A stretch of 57,605 nt of DNA, from positions 1 to 57,605 of the forward strand of contig JBFWOF010000040.1 in assembly GCA_050250665.1 (NCBI GenBank), read 5' to 3'. The position numbers were made by a program, and so were the translations under genes. Positions 16,428-25,322 of this stretch are shown here, in pieces. The stretch's first letter is position 1. Each line of letters begins with the position of its first letter. Under the pieces are notes generated by a model that was given only the letters and a program-made list of their open reading frames with translations, was not told where the DNA came from and did not search any database. This DNA is from JADKFD01 sp050250665. GTDB taxonomy: Bacteria > Pseudomonadota > Gammaproteobacteria > Xanthomonadales > SZUA-5.

Positions 16428-17141
16428 TCAGCCAGTGGCTTGGGTTTCGATGATCCTGCGCAAGTAGCTGATGTCGACGGGCGCAAAGCGCGGCTTGCCT
16501 GACGCATCCGGGAGCACATTGGAAACGATGCCGACGAGCTCTCCTGCCTCGTTCAGCACCGGGGCGCCCGAAAGACCAAACATGGTCTCCAGCGATTGTG
16601 CCCCTAGATCGATGAGCAGATTGACGCCCTGGCGCTCCAGCATCTCGCCGGCGTACACATCCTGGGCGCACGAGGTCTCGGTGGCGTAGGAGCAGCCCAC
16701 CGCATGCAGGCGCTCGCCCGGTTTGGGCGCGCTGCTCGCAAGGTGCAAGGGCTTGAAGGGCCCGGCGCTGCCCAGTTCAAAGACCAGGGTATCGCGCTTG
16801 AGTACTTCCAGATCCACCGCTTCGGTGGCACTGCCATTCAGCAGGCGGCCGAACTCCAGCGTCTCACGGCTGCGGGGATCGCGCAGACGCCAGTGTTCGA
16901 GTTGCGGCTGGATGTCGGTGTGCTCGGGCGGGCCGCCCTCGCGCATCAGCAGCACGTGCTTGGCAGTGACACCGAAGAGGCGTCCCTGATGCTCGATGAC
17001 GAAGCCGCTGCCCAGAAAGGCCTGTTCCCTGGCACTGGCGAACTGCACGTCGTTGACGCCGGAGGTCAATGGCGCCCTGGCGGCTGCCGCGGTCGAGATC
17101 ACGAGCGCCAGCGCCGCGCCAAGGGTATGTCGGGAATTCAT
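16428..17141 (-). CDS. Exported trypsin-like serine protease
   Basis: Encodes a 237-residue exported protein with a Sec signal peptide (to about residue 22, AAAARA). The body shows a chymotrypsin-fold triad: GVTAKHVLL (His), TEAVDLEVL (likely Asp), and GLSGAPVLNEAGELVGIVSNV (Ser, with GLSGAP in place of the usual GDSGGP). This resembles the short trypsin-like domains of bacterial periplasmic proteins without a PDZ domain. There are two cysteines (CSYATETSC) in the middle. The protein may be an active periplasmic protease or a degraded-specificity relative; the substrate is unknown. It is convergent with holC and divergent from aceE. Confidence 0.8.
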   Translation of the reverse strand: MNSRHTLGAALALVISTAAAARAPLTSGVNDVQFASAREQAFLGSGFVIEHQGRLFGVTAKHVLLMREGGPPEHTDIQPQLEHWRLRDPRSRETLEFGRLLNGSATEAVDLEVLKRDTLVFELGSAGPFKPLHLASSAPKPGERLHAVGCSYATETSCAQDVYAGEMLERQGVNLLIDLGAQSLETMFGLSGAPVLNEAGELVGIVSNVLPDASGKPRFAPVDISYLRRIIETQATG

Positions 17142-17434
17142 GGATTCGTGCTTCCTTGTTGGTTGAGGTTATCTGCGCGGCCTGTGGACCAGCGCATGCT
17201 TGGGCCGGCGCGCCGCCGCACAAGTTCCCGACTTCAGACCCCAACTGATGGCAGGGGAGCTGCACTGAGGGATGCTCGCCGGGGCCGCTGCTCGAATCTG
17301 CGGCCGCAGGTCAGGATCCAGCCCGGCCGTCGAATCCAAGCCGATGCATACCTTTGCGTATGTCACTCAAACACACCCGGCACGGTCCATAATCGGCGGT
17401 CTTGAGACGACGAACGACAGCCGCGGGAGGGCGC

Positions 17435-20146
17435 ATGGACCAGAAGATCGATGTCACCAAGACTGATATCGACGCAGTCGAGACCCAGGAATGGCTGGAT
17501 GCCCTGGAAACGGTGCTCGAGCGCGATGGCGCCGAGCGCGCGCATTTTCTGCTCGACCGCATGGTGGAAGTCAGCCGCCGCGCTGGCGCGTTGCTGCCCT
17601 TCGACCCCACCACCGAATCCATCAACACCCTCCCGGCGCATCTGCAGGAGCCGATGCCCGGCGACAATGCGCTGGAGTGGCGTATCCGCACCATCCTGCG
17701 CAGGAACGCCATGGCCATGGTGGTGCGCGCCAATCGCAAGCCCGGTGAGCTCGGTGGCCATATCGCCAGCTTTGCCTCCTCGGCGACGCTCTACGATGTC
17801 GGCTTCAACCATTTCTTCCACGCGCCCACCGACACCCACCCCGGCGATCTGCTCTACATCCAGGGGCATTCCTCGCCCGGCGTGTATGCCCGCGCCTATC
17901 TCGAAGGCCGGTTGAGCGAGGATCAGCTCGACCACTTCCGCATGGAAGTCGACGGCAAGGGCATCAGCTCCTATCCACACCCCTGGCTGATGCCGGATTT
18001 CTGGCAGACCCCGACAGTGTCTATGGGTCTGGGTCCGATCACGGCGATCTACCAGGCCCGCTTCTGGAAGTACCTTGAACACCGCGGCCTGATTCCGCCG
18101 AGCAATCGCAAGATCTGGTGTTTCCTCGGCGACGGCGAAACCGACGAGCCGGAATCGCTGGGCGCCATCGCCCTGGCCGGTCGCGAAGGCCTGGACAATC
18201 TGATCTTCGTGGTCAACTGCAATCTGCAGCGCCTGGACGGACCGGTGCGCGGCAACGGCAAGATCGTGCAGGAGCTGGAGGGCGTGTTCCGCGGCGGCGG
18301 CTGGAATGTGCTCAAGGTGCTCTGGGGCGGCTACTGGGATGCGCTGTTCGGGCGTGATTCCAAGGGCATGCTGCGCAAGATCATGATGGAGACCGTCGAC
18401 GGCGAGTACCAGAACTACAAGGCCAAGGGCGGCAGCTACACCCGTGAGCAGTTCTTCGGCAAGACACCGGAGACCGCCGCGATGGTGGCGAATATGTCCG
18501 ACAACGACATCTGGCATCTGAACCGCGGCGGCCACGATCCGCACAAGGTCTACGCCGCCTATTACGCCGCCACCCACCACGAGGGTCAGCCAACGGTGAT
18601 CCTGGCCAAGACCGTCAAGGGTTATGGCATGGGCAAGGCTGGCGAGGCCCAGAACATCACCCATCAGCAGAAGAAGATGGATCTGGATTCGATCCGGGCC
18701 TTCCGCGACCGCTTCAACATTCCGATTCCGGATGACCAGCTGGAACAGGTGCCCTACTACCATCCGGGCGCAGACTCACCGGAGATCAAGTATCTGCAGG
18801 AACGCCGGGCCGCGCTCGGTGGCTATCTGCCGCAGCGCCGGCGCAAGACCGATGAATCGCTGCCGACGCCGCCGCTGAGCGTGTTCGAGCGCCTGCTGAA
18901 GGCGTCGGGCGAGCGCGAAATCAGCACCACGATGGCCTTTGTGCAGGCCCTGAACGTGATTCTGCGCGACAAGGCCGTGGGTCCGCGCGTGGTGCCCATC
19001 GTCGCCGACGAGGCCCGCACCTTCGGCATGGAAGGCCTGTTCCGGCAGATCGGCATCTATGCGCCCTTCGGTCAGAAGTACAAGCCGATGGATGCCGATC
19101 AGCTGATGTACTACCGCGAGGATCAGGCCGGTCAGGTGCTGCAGGAAGGCATCACCGAAGCTGGCGCCTTCAGCTCCTGGCTGGCAGCAGCGACCAGTTA
19201 CAGCACCAACAATCTGCAGATGCTGCCCTTCTTCATCTTCTACTCGATGTTCGGCATGCAGCGCGTCGGTGATCTGGCCTGGCTGGCCGGCGACATGCGC
19301 GCCCGCGGCTTCCTGCTCGGCGCCACCGCCGGTCGCACCACGCTCAACGGCGAAGGCCTGCAGCATGAAGACGGGCATTCGCATCTGCTCGCCGGCGCGA
19401 TCCCCAACTGCAAGAGCTACGACCCGACCTTCGCCTTCGAAGTGGCCGTGATCCTGCAGTACGGCATGCAGCGCATGCTCACCGAGCAACAGGACGAGTA
19501 CTACTACATCACCCTGATGAACGAGAACTACGTGCACCCGGAGATGCCGGAGGGCGCGGCCGAGGGGATCATCAAGGGGATGTACCTCTTGCGGGACTCG
19601 GGACTCGGGACTCGGGACTCGAAGAGCAAGAGCAAGAAGTCGCAGCCGCGCGTCAATCTGTTGGGGTCGGGCACGATCCTGCGGGAAGCGATGGCGGCGG
19701 CGGAGTTGCTGGCCAAAGACTTCGGCGTGGCCGCGGACATCTACAGCTGTCCCAGCTTCAACGAGCTGCGCCGCGATGGTGTGGATGTCGAGCGTCACAA
19801 CCGCCTGCATCCGCTGGCCAAGCCGCGGGTGCCCTATGTCGCGCAGGTGCTGGCCAAGGCCAGCGGGCCTACCGTGGCGGCGACCGACTATGTGCGCGCC
19901 TACGGTGAGCAGATCCGCCCCTATCTGCCGCACGGCATGCGCTACACCGTGCTCGGTACCGACGGCTTCGGTCGTTCCGATACCCGCGACAATCTGCGGC
20001 GTTTCTTCGAGGTCGACCGCTACCAGATCGCGGTGGCCGCGCTGTCGGCATTGGCCGACGAAGGCACGGTCGAACGCAAGCTGGTCGCCGATGCCATCGC
20101 CAGGTACGGCATCGACGCCGAGCGCCCGAATCCGGGTACGGTCTGA
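17435..20146 (+). CDS. aceE: Pyruvate dehydrogenase E1 component (homodimeric)
   Basis: Encodes a 903-residue thiamine-diphosphate enzyme that decarboxylates pyruvate and acetylates the lipoyl groups of E2. It shows the TPP/Mg motif GDGETDEPES near residue 232 with NCN about 28 residues on, the GHSSPGVYARA region near residue 145, and LLGSGTILREAMAAAELLAKDFGV in the C-terminal domain. The ATG at 17435 has GGGAGG four bases upstream. Oddly, residues about 720-735 (RDSGLGTRDSKSKSKKS) are encoded by four GGGACTC heptamers plus a Lys/Ser stretch, placed in the variable loop before LLGSG; compared with E. coli this is an insertion of about ten residues. No aceF lies downstream here. Confidence 0.96.
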   Translation: MDQKIDVTKTDIDAVETQEWLDALETVLERDGAERAHFLLDRMVEVSRRAGALLPFDPTTESINTLPAHLQEPMPGDNALEWRIRTILRRNAMAMVVRANRKPGELGGHIASFASSATLYDVGFNHFFHAPTDTHPGDLLYIQGHSSPGVYARAYLEGRLSEDQLDHFRMEVDGKGISSYPHPWLMPDFWQTPTVSMGLGPITAIYQARFWKYLEHRGLIPPSNRKIWCFLGDGETDEPESLGAIALAGREGLDNLIFVVNCNLQRLDGPVRGNGKIVQELEGVFRGGGWNVLKVLWGGYWDALFGRDSKGMLRKIMMETVDGEYQNYKAKGGSYTREQFFGKTPETAAMVANMSDNDIWHLNRGGHDPHKVYAAYYAATHHEGQPTVILAKTVKGYGMGKAGEAQNITHQQKKMDLDSIRAFRDRFNIPIPDDQLEQVPYYHPGADSPEIKYLQERRAALGGYLPQRRRKTDESLPTPPLSVFERLLKASGEREISTTMAFVQALNVILRDKAVGPRVVPIVADEARTFGMEGLFRQIGIYAPFGQKYKPMDADQLMYYREDQAGQVLQEGITEAGAFSSWLAAATSYSTNNLQMLPFFIFYSMFGMQRVGDLAWLAGDMRARGFLLGATAGRTTLNGEGLQHEDGHSHLLAGAIPNCKSYDPTFAFEVAVILQYGMQRMLTEQQDEYYYITLMNENYVHPEMPEGAAEGIIKGMYLLRDSGLGTRDSKSKSKKSQPRVNLLGSGTILREAMAAAELLAKDFGVAADIYSCPSFNELRRDGVDVERHNRLHPLAKPRVPYVAQVLAKASGPTVAATDYVRAYGEQIRPYLPHGMRYTVLGTDGFGRSDTRDNLRRFFEVDRYQIAVAALSALADEGTVERKLVADAIARYGIDAERPNPGTV
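19593..19620. repeat. Heptanucleotide array, 4 x GGGACTC, inside aceE
   Basis: Four perfect copies of the heptamer also found in twelve copies at 10308-10391 (opposite strand) sit within the aceE reading frame. As seven is not a multiple of three, a gain or loss of one copy would shift the frame of aceE. Confidence 0.95.
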
Positions 20147-20239
20147 TCCCGGTCTGGATAGCGCTGGTGCGCGGGGCTGGTTGCTCCGCGCACCATCCGG
20201 CATCCTCGGACCATTGAAGAACCTACAGCGGAGTCGTCG

Positions 20240-21280
20240 ATGAGCGAATTGCAAATGGCGCCGGAGCAGTTGTCGGCCTTTGTCCGCGGCATGCCCAAGG
20301 CTGAGCTGCATATCCACATCGAAGGCTCGCTGGAGCCGGAGCTGATCTTCGCCCTGGCCGAACGCAACCGGGTGTCACTACCCTACGCCAGTGTCGACGC
20401 CCTGCGCGCGGCCTATGCCTTCAGCAATCTGCAGAGTTTCCTCGACATCTACTACGCCGGCGCCAGTGTGCTGCTCACCGAGCAGGACTTCTACGACATG
20501 GCCTGGGCCTATTTCCTGCGGGCCAAGGCCGACCACATCACCCATGCCGAGCTGTTCTTCGATCCGCAGACGCACACCGACCGCGGCGTGCCCTTCAGCG
20601 CCGTCATCGACGGCTTGCGCCGGGCCTGCGACCAGGCCCAGCGTGAGCTCAACATCCAGGCCGAATTGATTCTGTGTTTTCTGCGTCATCTGGATGAAGC
20701 CTCAGCCTTTGCCACGCTGGAGGAAGCCCGTCCGCACCTGGGCAAGTTCATCGGCGTGGGCCTGGATTCCAGCGAAGTCGGACATCCGCCGGAGAAATTC
20801 GCGCGGGTCTTTGCGGAGGCCCGCACTCTCGGGCTGCGCGCGGTCGCGCACGCGGGCGAAGAAGGTCCGCCGGCCTACATCTGGAGTGCGCTCGATGTGC
20901 TCAAGGTCGAGCGCATCGACCACGGCGTACAGTCACTGAAGGACCCCGATCTGGTAGCCCGCCTGGTGCGCGAACGCGTGCCGCTGACCGTCTGTCCGCT
21001 GTCCAATGTCAAGCTCTGCGTGTTCGAACATCTGGCCCAGCACAATCTCAAGCAGATGCTGGACCTGGGTCTGGTAGCGACCGTCAATTCCGATGATCCG
21101 GCCTATTTCGGCGGCTACCTGAACCAGAATTTCGTCGAGACTTTCGAAGCCCTGCCGCTCAGCGCCAGCGATGCGCTGACCCTGGCGCGCAACAGCTTCG
21201 AGGCCAGCTTTGCCTCGCCCGACCAGAAGCGCCTGCAGTACGATCGACTGCAGGCCTGTGCCGAGGGCTTTGCCCGCTAG
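20240..21280 (+). CDS. add: Adenine/adenosine deaminase
   Basis: Encodes a 346-residue metal-dependent purine deaminase of the amidohydrolase superfamily. Motifs are in order: AELHIHIEGSLEPELIF (zinc-binding His pair), AHAGEEGPPAYIW (His and catalytic Glu), ERIDHGVQSL (His), and VNSDDPAYFGGYL (Asp). The N-terminal HIHIEGSLEPELIFALAERN and the SLPY sequence are typical of the bacterial sub-family often shown to act on adenine (type 2 adenine deaminase) more than adenosine, so the substrate is open. The gene starts 93 bases after aceE on the same strand. An ACAGCGGAG stretch lies near the start. Confidence 0.9.
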   Translation: MSELQMAPEQLSAFVRGMPKAELHIHIEGSLEPELIFALAERNRVSLPYASVDALRAAYAFSNLQSFLDIYYAGASVLLTEQDFYDMAWAYFLRAKADHITHAELFFDPQTHTDRGVPFSAVIDGLRRACDQAQRELNIQAELILCFLRHLDEASAFATLEEARPHLGKFIGVGLDSSEVGHPPEKFARVFAEARTLGLRAVAHAGEEGPPAYIWSALDVLKVERIDHGVQSLKDPDLVARLVRERVPLTVCPLSNVKLCVFEHLAQHNLKQMLDLGLVATVNSDDPAYFGGYLNQNFVETFEALPLSASDALTLARNSFEASFASPDQKRLQYDRLQACAEGFAR

Positions 21281-21310
21281 CTTGCTCTGCCTGTCGATCG
21301 CTACTTCGGT

Positions 21311-21345
21311 GTAGGTCACGTTGGCCCATTGGGCCTACGTGACGC
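21311..21345. repeat. GTAGGTCACGT-type palindrome
   Basis: Near-perfect palindrome of the same family as 5479-5515, between the convergent deaminase and YggN-like genes. It may serve as a transcription barrier but has no T-run. Confidence 0.75.
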
Positions 21346-21366
21346 CGTTCCGCTCGCTCATCGGCC

Positions 21367-22125
21367 CTAGACCTTGCGCTGCACCTCGAGCAGATTGAGC
21401 GGATCGCCGTTGGGCAGCCGCAGTTCCAGCTGATTCTCCAGACGATCGAGTTCCTCGACCCGCGGGCACAGCGCATTCACCCGCGACTCCAGGGCCCGGG
21501 CCGGGGCTTCCACCGAAGCCTCGATTTCCTTTTCCAGGCGATTGGCGCGCTCTTCGATGGCATTGGCTGCGTTCTCGTCGCCACTCAAGGCGGCGCTGAC
21601 GGCCTGGGCGGCGAATTCGCCGGCAATGCGCGGGGCAATGCGTGAAACAAAACCCTCGATGCGACCCTGAAGCGCGCTTTCGTCCAGCGCTCTTGAGCTC
21701 TGCGCCTGCGCCACCGCAGTGCTGATTTCGCTGCGCATGCCGTCGAGCTCGGCGATGAAACCAGCGCGATTGGCTTCGCTGGCAAAGGTTTCCACCACGC
21801 GCTGCAGCGCCACAAAGGCAATGTCGACGGCGTCGGTCGCGATCTTCCTGACTTCCGGAATCAGCGCCCGGACTTCTCGTTCGAAGGCCGCGACCCGCTC
21901 GGAATCGGCGCGACTCAGAACCACGGCATTGCCATCCAGATAGAGCCTGCCCTGGGCGAAGACAATCTCGCTGCCGGTGCGCGCGAAGATCAGGCGCTCG
22001 GGCTCGATGCTTAGATCGTAGGCACTGTCGATTTCGCAATGCGTCTCGACATGGACTTCAGCCATGGCTTGCGACAGCGGCGTGAGCAGAGCGGCGGCAA
22101 GAGCCAGTGACAGGGTGCGGTACAT
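21367..22125 (-). CDS. YggN-like periplasmic protein (DUF2884)
   Basis: Encodes a 252-residue exported protein. The signal peptide ends at LSQAMA-E (about residue 22). The body starts with a short beta region (HCEIDSAYDLSIEPERLIFART ... LYLDGNAVVLS) and continues as long amphipathic helices with high Ala/Glu content. This layout and the opening motif match the DUF2884/YggN family of unknown function. Two cysteines (near residues 28 and 226) could form a disulfide in the periplasm. The ATG at 22125 is chosen over 22182, as it opens directly with the signal peptide. No operon partner. Confidence 0.75.
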   Translation of the reverse strand: MYRTLSLALAAALLTPLSQAMAEVHVETHCEIDSAYDLSIEPERLIFARTGSEIVFAQGRLYLDGNAVVLSRADSERVAAFEREVRALIPEVRKIATDAVDIAFVALQRVVETFASEANRAGFIAELDGMRSEISTAVAQAQSSRALDESALQGRIEGFVSRIAPRIAGEFAAQAVSAALSGDENAANAIEERANRLEKEIEASVEAPARALESRVNALCPRVEELDRLENQLELRLPNGDPLNLLEVQRKV

Positions 22126-22821
22126 GATCGGAACTCCGTTCTGTGGTGTGGTGTGATAGTGAACCACTACACCGTTGCGCACATGGGGAGAAAGTCATGG
22201 TCAGGTGAAATCCGGCCCGGTCCGCAAGAACGCCCTTGCGACGCGACGATCGAATTCAGAGGCAGGTTGTTGCCAGAAGCGTCCCGACTGTAGGAGCGCC
22301 CTTGCGGCGCGACCGGCGACGCGCCGATCCAACGCCAAGGCTGGTTGTTGCCAGAAGCCGGACGCGAAGTACGCAAAGGAAAAGCAGAAAGGACGCGAAG
22401 GAGAGCGTTCGGACCTTCAAGATGCTCCGAGAATCCCATGACCACCGGCCACCTGATTCGGCCCGACACTGCCTACGGACCATGAACCGCGGGTTGTAGG
22501 AGCGACCTCGCGTCGCGACCGGCTACACCACCGGCACCGCGACGACCCCGTCCTGAGGCAGGTAGCGGCCAGAAGCCGGACGCAGAGAACACAAAGGAAA
22601 GGCAGAGAGAACACGAAGAAGAGCGTGAATATCTTCGAGATGCCCTAAAAGCGGTCGTGCGTAGCCCGTTGTGCCGCGCAGCGGCTCAGCGGGGCACTTT
22701 AGCGTCACCGTGCGGCGACGCTCTGGATTGCTTCGTCGCTGCGCTCCTCGCAATGACGCTTCAACCAGCTCCGGTTCCGAAACATCGAAAACGCTGCCCG
22801 AGACCCCATCCGGCCATCTGC
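22126..22821. repeat. Gene-free 0.7-kb stretch of mixed dispersed repeats
   Basis: No credible gene is seen. 22290-22316 and 22496-22522 are GTAGGAGCG-type palindromes. 22350-22407 and 22568-22625 are two copies of a purine-rich element (GCCAGAAGCCGGACGC then GCAAAGGAAAAGCAGAAAGG-like sequence, ending GAGCG) that recurs at 27316-27375. 22661-22699 is an exact inverted piece of the 210-bp repeat at 35439-35649. It is followed by a sequence (GGATTGCTTCGTCGCTGCGC) that also flanks the copy near 11670 in inverse form. Confidence 0.8.
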
Positions 22822-23322
22822 TCAGGCCGACTTGCCCTTGCTCACACGCGGCTGCGCCAACCCCTGCTGGTAGCGTTCGATGTGAAGCCTGGCTGGAACC
22901 CGGCGGATGGCTTCGGCGATGACGTCCAGAGCCAGGTTGTCGAGCTTCTTGAAGCGCAGGCAGGACTTGCCCATGTCGAGCTTCTTGCCGCTGGCAGCCC
23001 AGGCCTCGCGGAACCAGCGGGTCTCGGCCGATTCGCCGGAATCGCCTTCCGGTGGGCCAAAGTAGAGTCCGCACAGATACAGCGCCATGTGGTTCTTCTG
23101 CGAGGCCAGCTGCACGAAGGGCAGCGGTTGCTTGGGATCGCAGTGATAGCCCGGCGCGAACACCCGGTGCGGAACGAACCAGGCGATCATTCCGTACTGG
23201 ATGCCCTCTTCGTAGTCGCTGTCCAGATTGGCCCGCACCACCTCGCGCACCGCGCTCAGGGCCTCGCGACGATCCGGCGGCAAGGCAGCCAGGTAGGCTT
23301 CAACCGAGTTCGCAGCAGTCAT
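22822..23322 (-). CDS. DUF1801-family protein
   Basis: Encodes a 166-residue cytoplasmic protein with the DUF1801 layout: an N-terminal helix hairpin (VEAYLAALPPDRREALSAVREVVR), the motif EGIQYGMIAWFVPH, a YxxxxQPLPFVQLASQKNHMALYLC strand region and a C-terminal KSCLRFKKLDNLALDVIAEAIRR. The fold is that of the YdhG/SufE-like 'iron chaperone' superfamily. Function is not established, and the YdhG-type annotation should be used cautiously. The C-terminal Lys-rich tail is short. Transcribed towards the YggN gene across a repeat-rich gap. Confidence 0.8.
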   Translation of the reverse strand: MTAANSVEAYLAALPPDRREALSAVREVVRANLDSDYEEGIQYGMIAWFVPHRVFAPGYHCDPKQPLPFVQLASQKNHMALYLCGLYFGPPEGDSGESAETRWFREAWAASGKKLDMGKSCLRFKKLDNLALDVIAEAIRRVPARLHIERYQQGLAQPRVSKGKSA

Positions 23323-23399
23323 TCCAAGCCTCGGATTTCATTCGGAGCAGGAATCAGGATCGCGCCACCGGGCCGATCAATCAAGGCTGCGCGATTGAA

Positions 23400-23525
23400 G
23401 ACGATGTCTCACGCGGAGACGCGGAGGACGCGGAGAAGGTCCAAGCCGCATTCGTGAATGCGGGCCCCCGACCCGACATTCGCTGATCATTGCGCCCTTT
23501 GCGTCTTTTGCGGACCAAAGCAAAG
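23400..23525. repeat. Purine-rich GCGGAG and CTTTGCG flank-like repeats
   Basis: A stretch with three GCGGAG units (23416-23439) and a CTTTGCGTCTTTTGCGG sequence (23497-23513) lies between two minus-strand genes. Sequences of this kind commonly flank small GxxExxY-type ORFs in environmental bacteria. No such ORF is left here, so this may be a remnant; that link is my inference. Confidence 0.4.
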
Positions 23526-23550
23526 CTCGCAACCGCGGACAACTGGACCG

Positions 23551-24309
23551 CTACCGCGGCATCAGCCGGTGGGCCAGCGCGTGCACTGGCAAGGCGGCGG
23601 CCAATGCCAGCGCAAAGGCGGTGGCGATACCGAATTCGGGCAGCGCCAGCGCCAGCACCAGACAGAAGGTGGCGAAGGCGTAGTAGCCGTAGACCATGCC
23701 GCGCAGCAAGCGCACGGCAAAATCGGCACCCGACTGGCGATGCGAGAAAGCCACCAGCACCGTGCTCATCACCGGAAACATCGCCAGCAGACCGCTCCAG
23801 CGAGGACCGAGGACGGGTGCGCCGAAGCTGACCAGCAACACCAGCAGCGCAGCACTGATCAGACGCCAGGGCAGATCATTGCCGCGGCGGGCCGTTGGGG
23901 TCCAGCGCGGCACGCTCGGGAAAATCACCGGTACCAGCACCAGGGCAGCAATGACGCTGCTGTAGGCCACCGTCAGCGTCCCGCCGACATAGCGCAGCCC
24001 CAACACGGCCAGGGCATAGCAGCACAGGGCGATGAATAGACAATCTGGCCAGGAACGCCGCCGCGAGGCCCAGGCATAGGCGATCGAGAACACCAGGATG
24101 GCCAGCACCGCCAGCAGCGTGCCGTGAGCGGCCTGCGCCGCGAAGTCCGGGCCCTGTTCCAGCGCCAGGATCAGCAGGATCGGCCCGGACACGATCGGAA
24201 ACGCCGACAGCCAGCCGGCCACGCCGGGGCCCCAGCGGCGTCCAGCCAGGGTCACCACCCAGATCAGTGTCGGCACCAGCAGCAGCTTCAGCAACAGGAT
24301 CGCGTTCAT
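23551..24309 (-). CDS. Integral membrane protein of unknown function
   Basis: Encodes a 252-residue protein with about eight hydrophobic segments and short loops. It has an internal two-fold look: WGPGVAGWLSAFPIVSGPILLILALEQG in the first half and LGPRWSGLLAMFPVMSTVLVAFSHRQSG in the second half share GPxxxGxLxxFPxxS and a following polar residue, so it probably arose by duplication. No transporter family was recognised. Its ATG overlaps the stop of the VOC gene (ATGA), so the two are translationally coupled. Confidence 0.8.
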   Translation of the reverse strand: MNAILLLKLLLVPTLIWVVTLAGRRWGPGVAGWLSAFPIVSGPILLILALEQGPDFAAQAAHGTLLAVLAILVFSIAYAWASRRRSWPDCLFIALCCYALAVLGLRYVGGTLTVAYSSVIAALVLVPVIFPSVPRWTPTARRGNDLPWRLISAALLVLLVSFGAPVLGPRWSGLLAMFPVMSTVLVAFSHRQSGADFAVRLLRGMVYGYYAFATFCLVLALALPEFGIATAFALALAAALPVHALAHRLMPR

Positions 24310-24689
24310 GCCGATGGCGCCTGCAGCAGATCCCAGCGGTTGCCGTACAGATCCTCGAACACCACCACCCAGCCATAGGGCTCATGCCTGGGTTCCTCGC
24401 AGAAGCGCACGCCGGCCGCGCGCAGACGGGCGTAGTCGGCCTGGAAATCGTCGACATGCAGAAACCAGCCGACCCGACCGCCGCTTTGCCGGCCCACCGC
24501 GGCGCGCTGCTCGTCGGTCACCGCCCGCGCCAGCAACAAGGCGCCGCCCTCGGCCGGCGCCACCACCACCCAGCGTTTGCCCTCACCGCGCGGCTCATCG
24601 CTGACCAGCGCAAAACCCAGCACGCCGGTGAAAAAGGCGATCGCCTCATCGTAATCACGCACCAGCAAGGCGGTCAGGGCGAGTTTCAT
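24306..24689 (-). CDS. VOC-family (glyoxalase-like) protein
   Basis: Encodes a 127-residue vicinal-oxygen-chelate fold protein. Two beta-alpha-beta-beta-beta modules are visible: LTALLVRDYDEAIAFFTGVLGF followed by VVVAPAEGGALLLARA, and GWFLHVDDFQADYARLRAAGVRF followed by GWVVVFEDLYGNRWDLLQ. The terminal Glu in VFEDLYGN is the usual metal ligand. Family members include glyoxalases, dioxygenases and antibiotic-binding proteins, and the substrate cannot be assigned. The ATG at 24689 is chosen; the open frame upstream translates a heptamer array. First gene of a two-gene unit with the membrane protein. Confidence 0.88.
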   Translation of the reverse strand: MKLALTALLVRDYDEAIAFFTGVLGFALVSDEPRGEGKRWVVVAPAEGGALLLARAVTDEQRAAVGRQSGGRVGWFLHVDDFQADYARLRAAGVRFCEEPRHEPYGWVVVFEDLYGNRWDLLQAPSA

Positions 24690-24736
24690 GGGCGGGATCG
24701 GCTTCGGAGAGGGTGCGTGACGATAGCGGAATAGCA

Positions 24737-24806
24737 GGTTGTCGGTTGTCGGTTGTCGGTTGTCGGTTGTCGGTTGTCGGTTGTCGGTTGGCGGTTGTCG
24801 GTTGTC
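24737..24806. repeat. Heptanucleotide array, 10 x GGTTGTC
   Basis: Ten heptamers, the eighth with a T-to-G change (GGTTGGC). The array starts 48 bases upstream of the VOC start codon, where a promoter would be expected. The same heptamer occurs four times at 11985-12012. Confidence 0.95.
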
Positions 24807-24917
24807 GGAGTCGGCGAGAGCCGGATCACGTGGAGGCGCGGAGATCGCGGAGAAGAGCAAGATTCCTGACCCTGGCATCCTCGCCCGTCTGCTCCTGCGG
24901 GAGCGCCCCGGCAGACC

Positions 24918-25012
24918 GTCATTCCCGCGAAAGCGCGCGAAAGCGGGAATCCAGCGCCTTCAGATACTGGCATAGCCCCCCCTGGGTTCCCGCTTTCGCG
25001 GGAACGACGAGA
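24918..25012. repeat. CGCGAAAGCGGGAA inverted repeats
   Basis: Facing copies of the ATTCCCGC-TTTCGCGGGAA type sequence that is common between genes in beta- and gammaproteobacteria. They bracket about 45 bases. The first copy contains an internal duplication (GCGCGAAAGC). Confidence 0.7.
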
Positions 25013-25124
25013 ACTCACTGGTCTTTTCCCTTTTCCCTTTCACTGCACTTGCATCGATTGCTCTTTCCGACACCGACACCAACAAGCTTCACCCGCTCTT
25101 CAGTTATGCTCCGCGCTGCTCTGA

Positions 25125-25322
25125 AGGTGTCCGCCGCTTCCGAAACTGGAAACGGCGGGTGAAACGGGAAGCCGGTCTGAATCCGGCACTGCCCCCGCAA
25201 CGGTAGATCGCCAGGCGCCCCGCGTCCTGGTCCGCATCGAATACCACTGCATCCACGCTGGATGTGGGAAGGCGATGCGGTCGATACCCCACTGGTATCG
25301 GCGATGAGTCCGGAGACCGGCC
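25125..25322 (+). promoter_or_regulatory. Cobalamin riboswitch
   Basis: The conserved parts of an AdoCbl-type riboswitch are present in order. GAAACGGGAAGCCGGTCTGAAT starts at 25161 with its paired CCGGCAC. The B12-box region CACTGCCCCCGCAACGGTA ends at 25205. The closing GATGAGTCCGGAGACCGGCC is at 25303-25322. It stands upstream of the TonB-dependent receptor at 25487, which it should shut off when cobalamin is plentiful. The 164 bases between the aptamer and the start codon would hold the expression platform. Confidence 0.95.
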
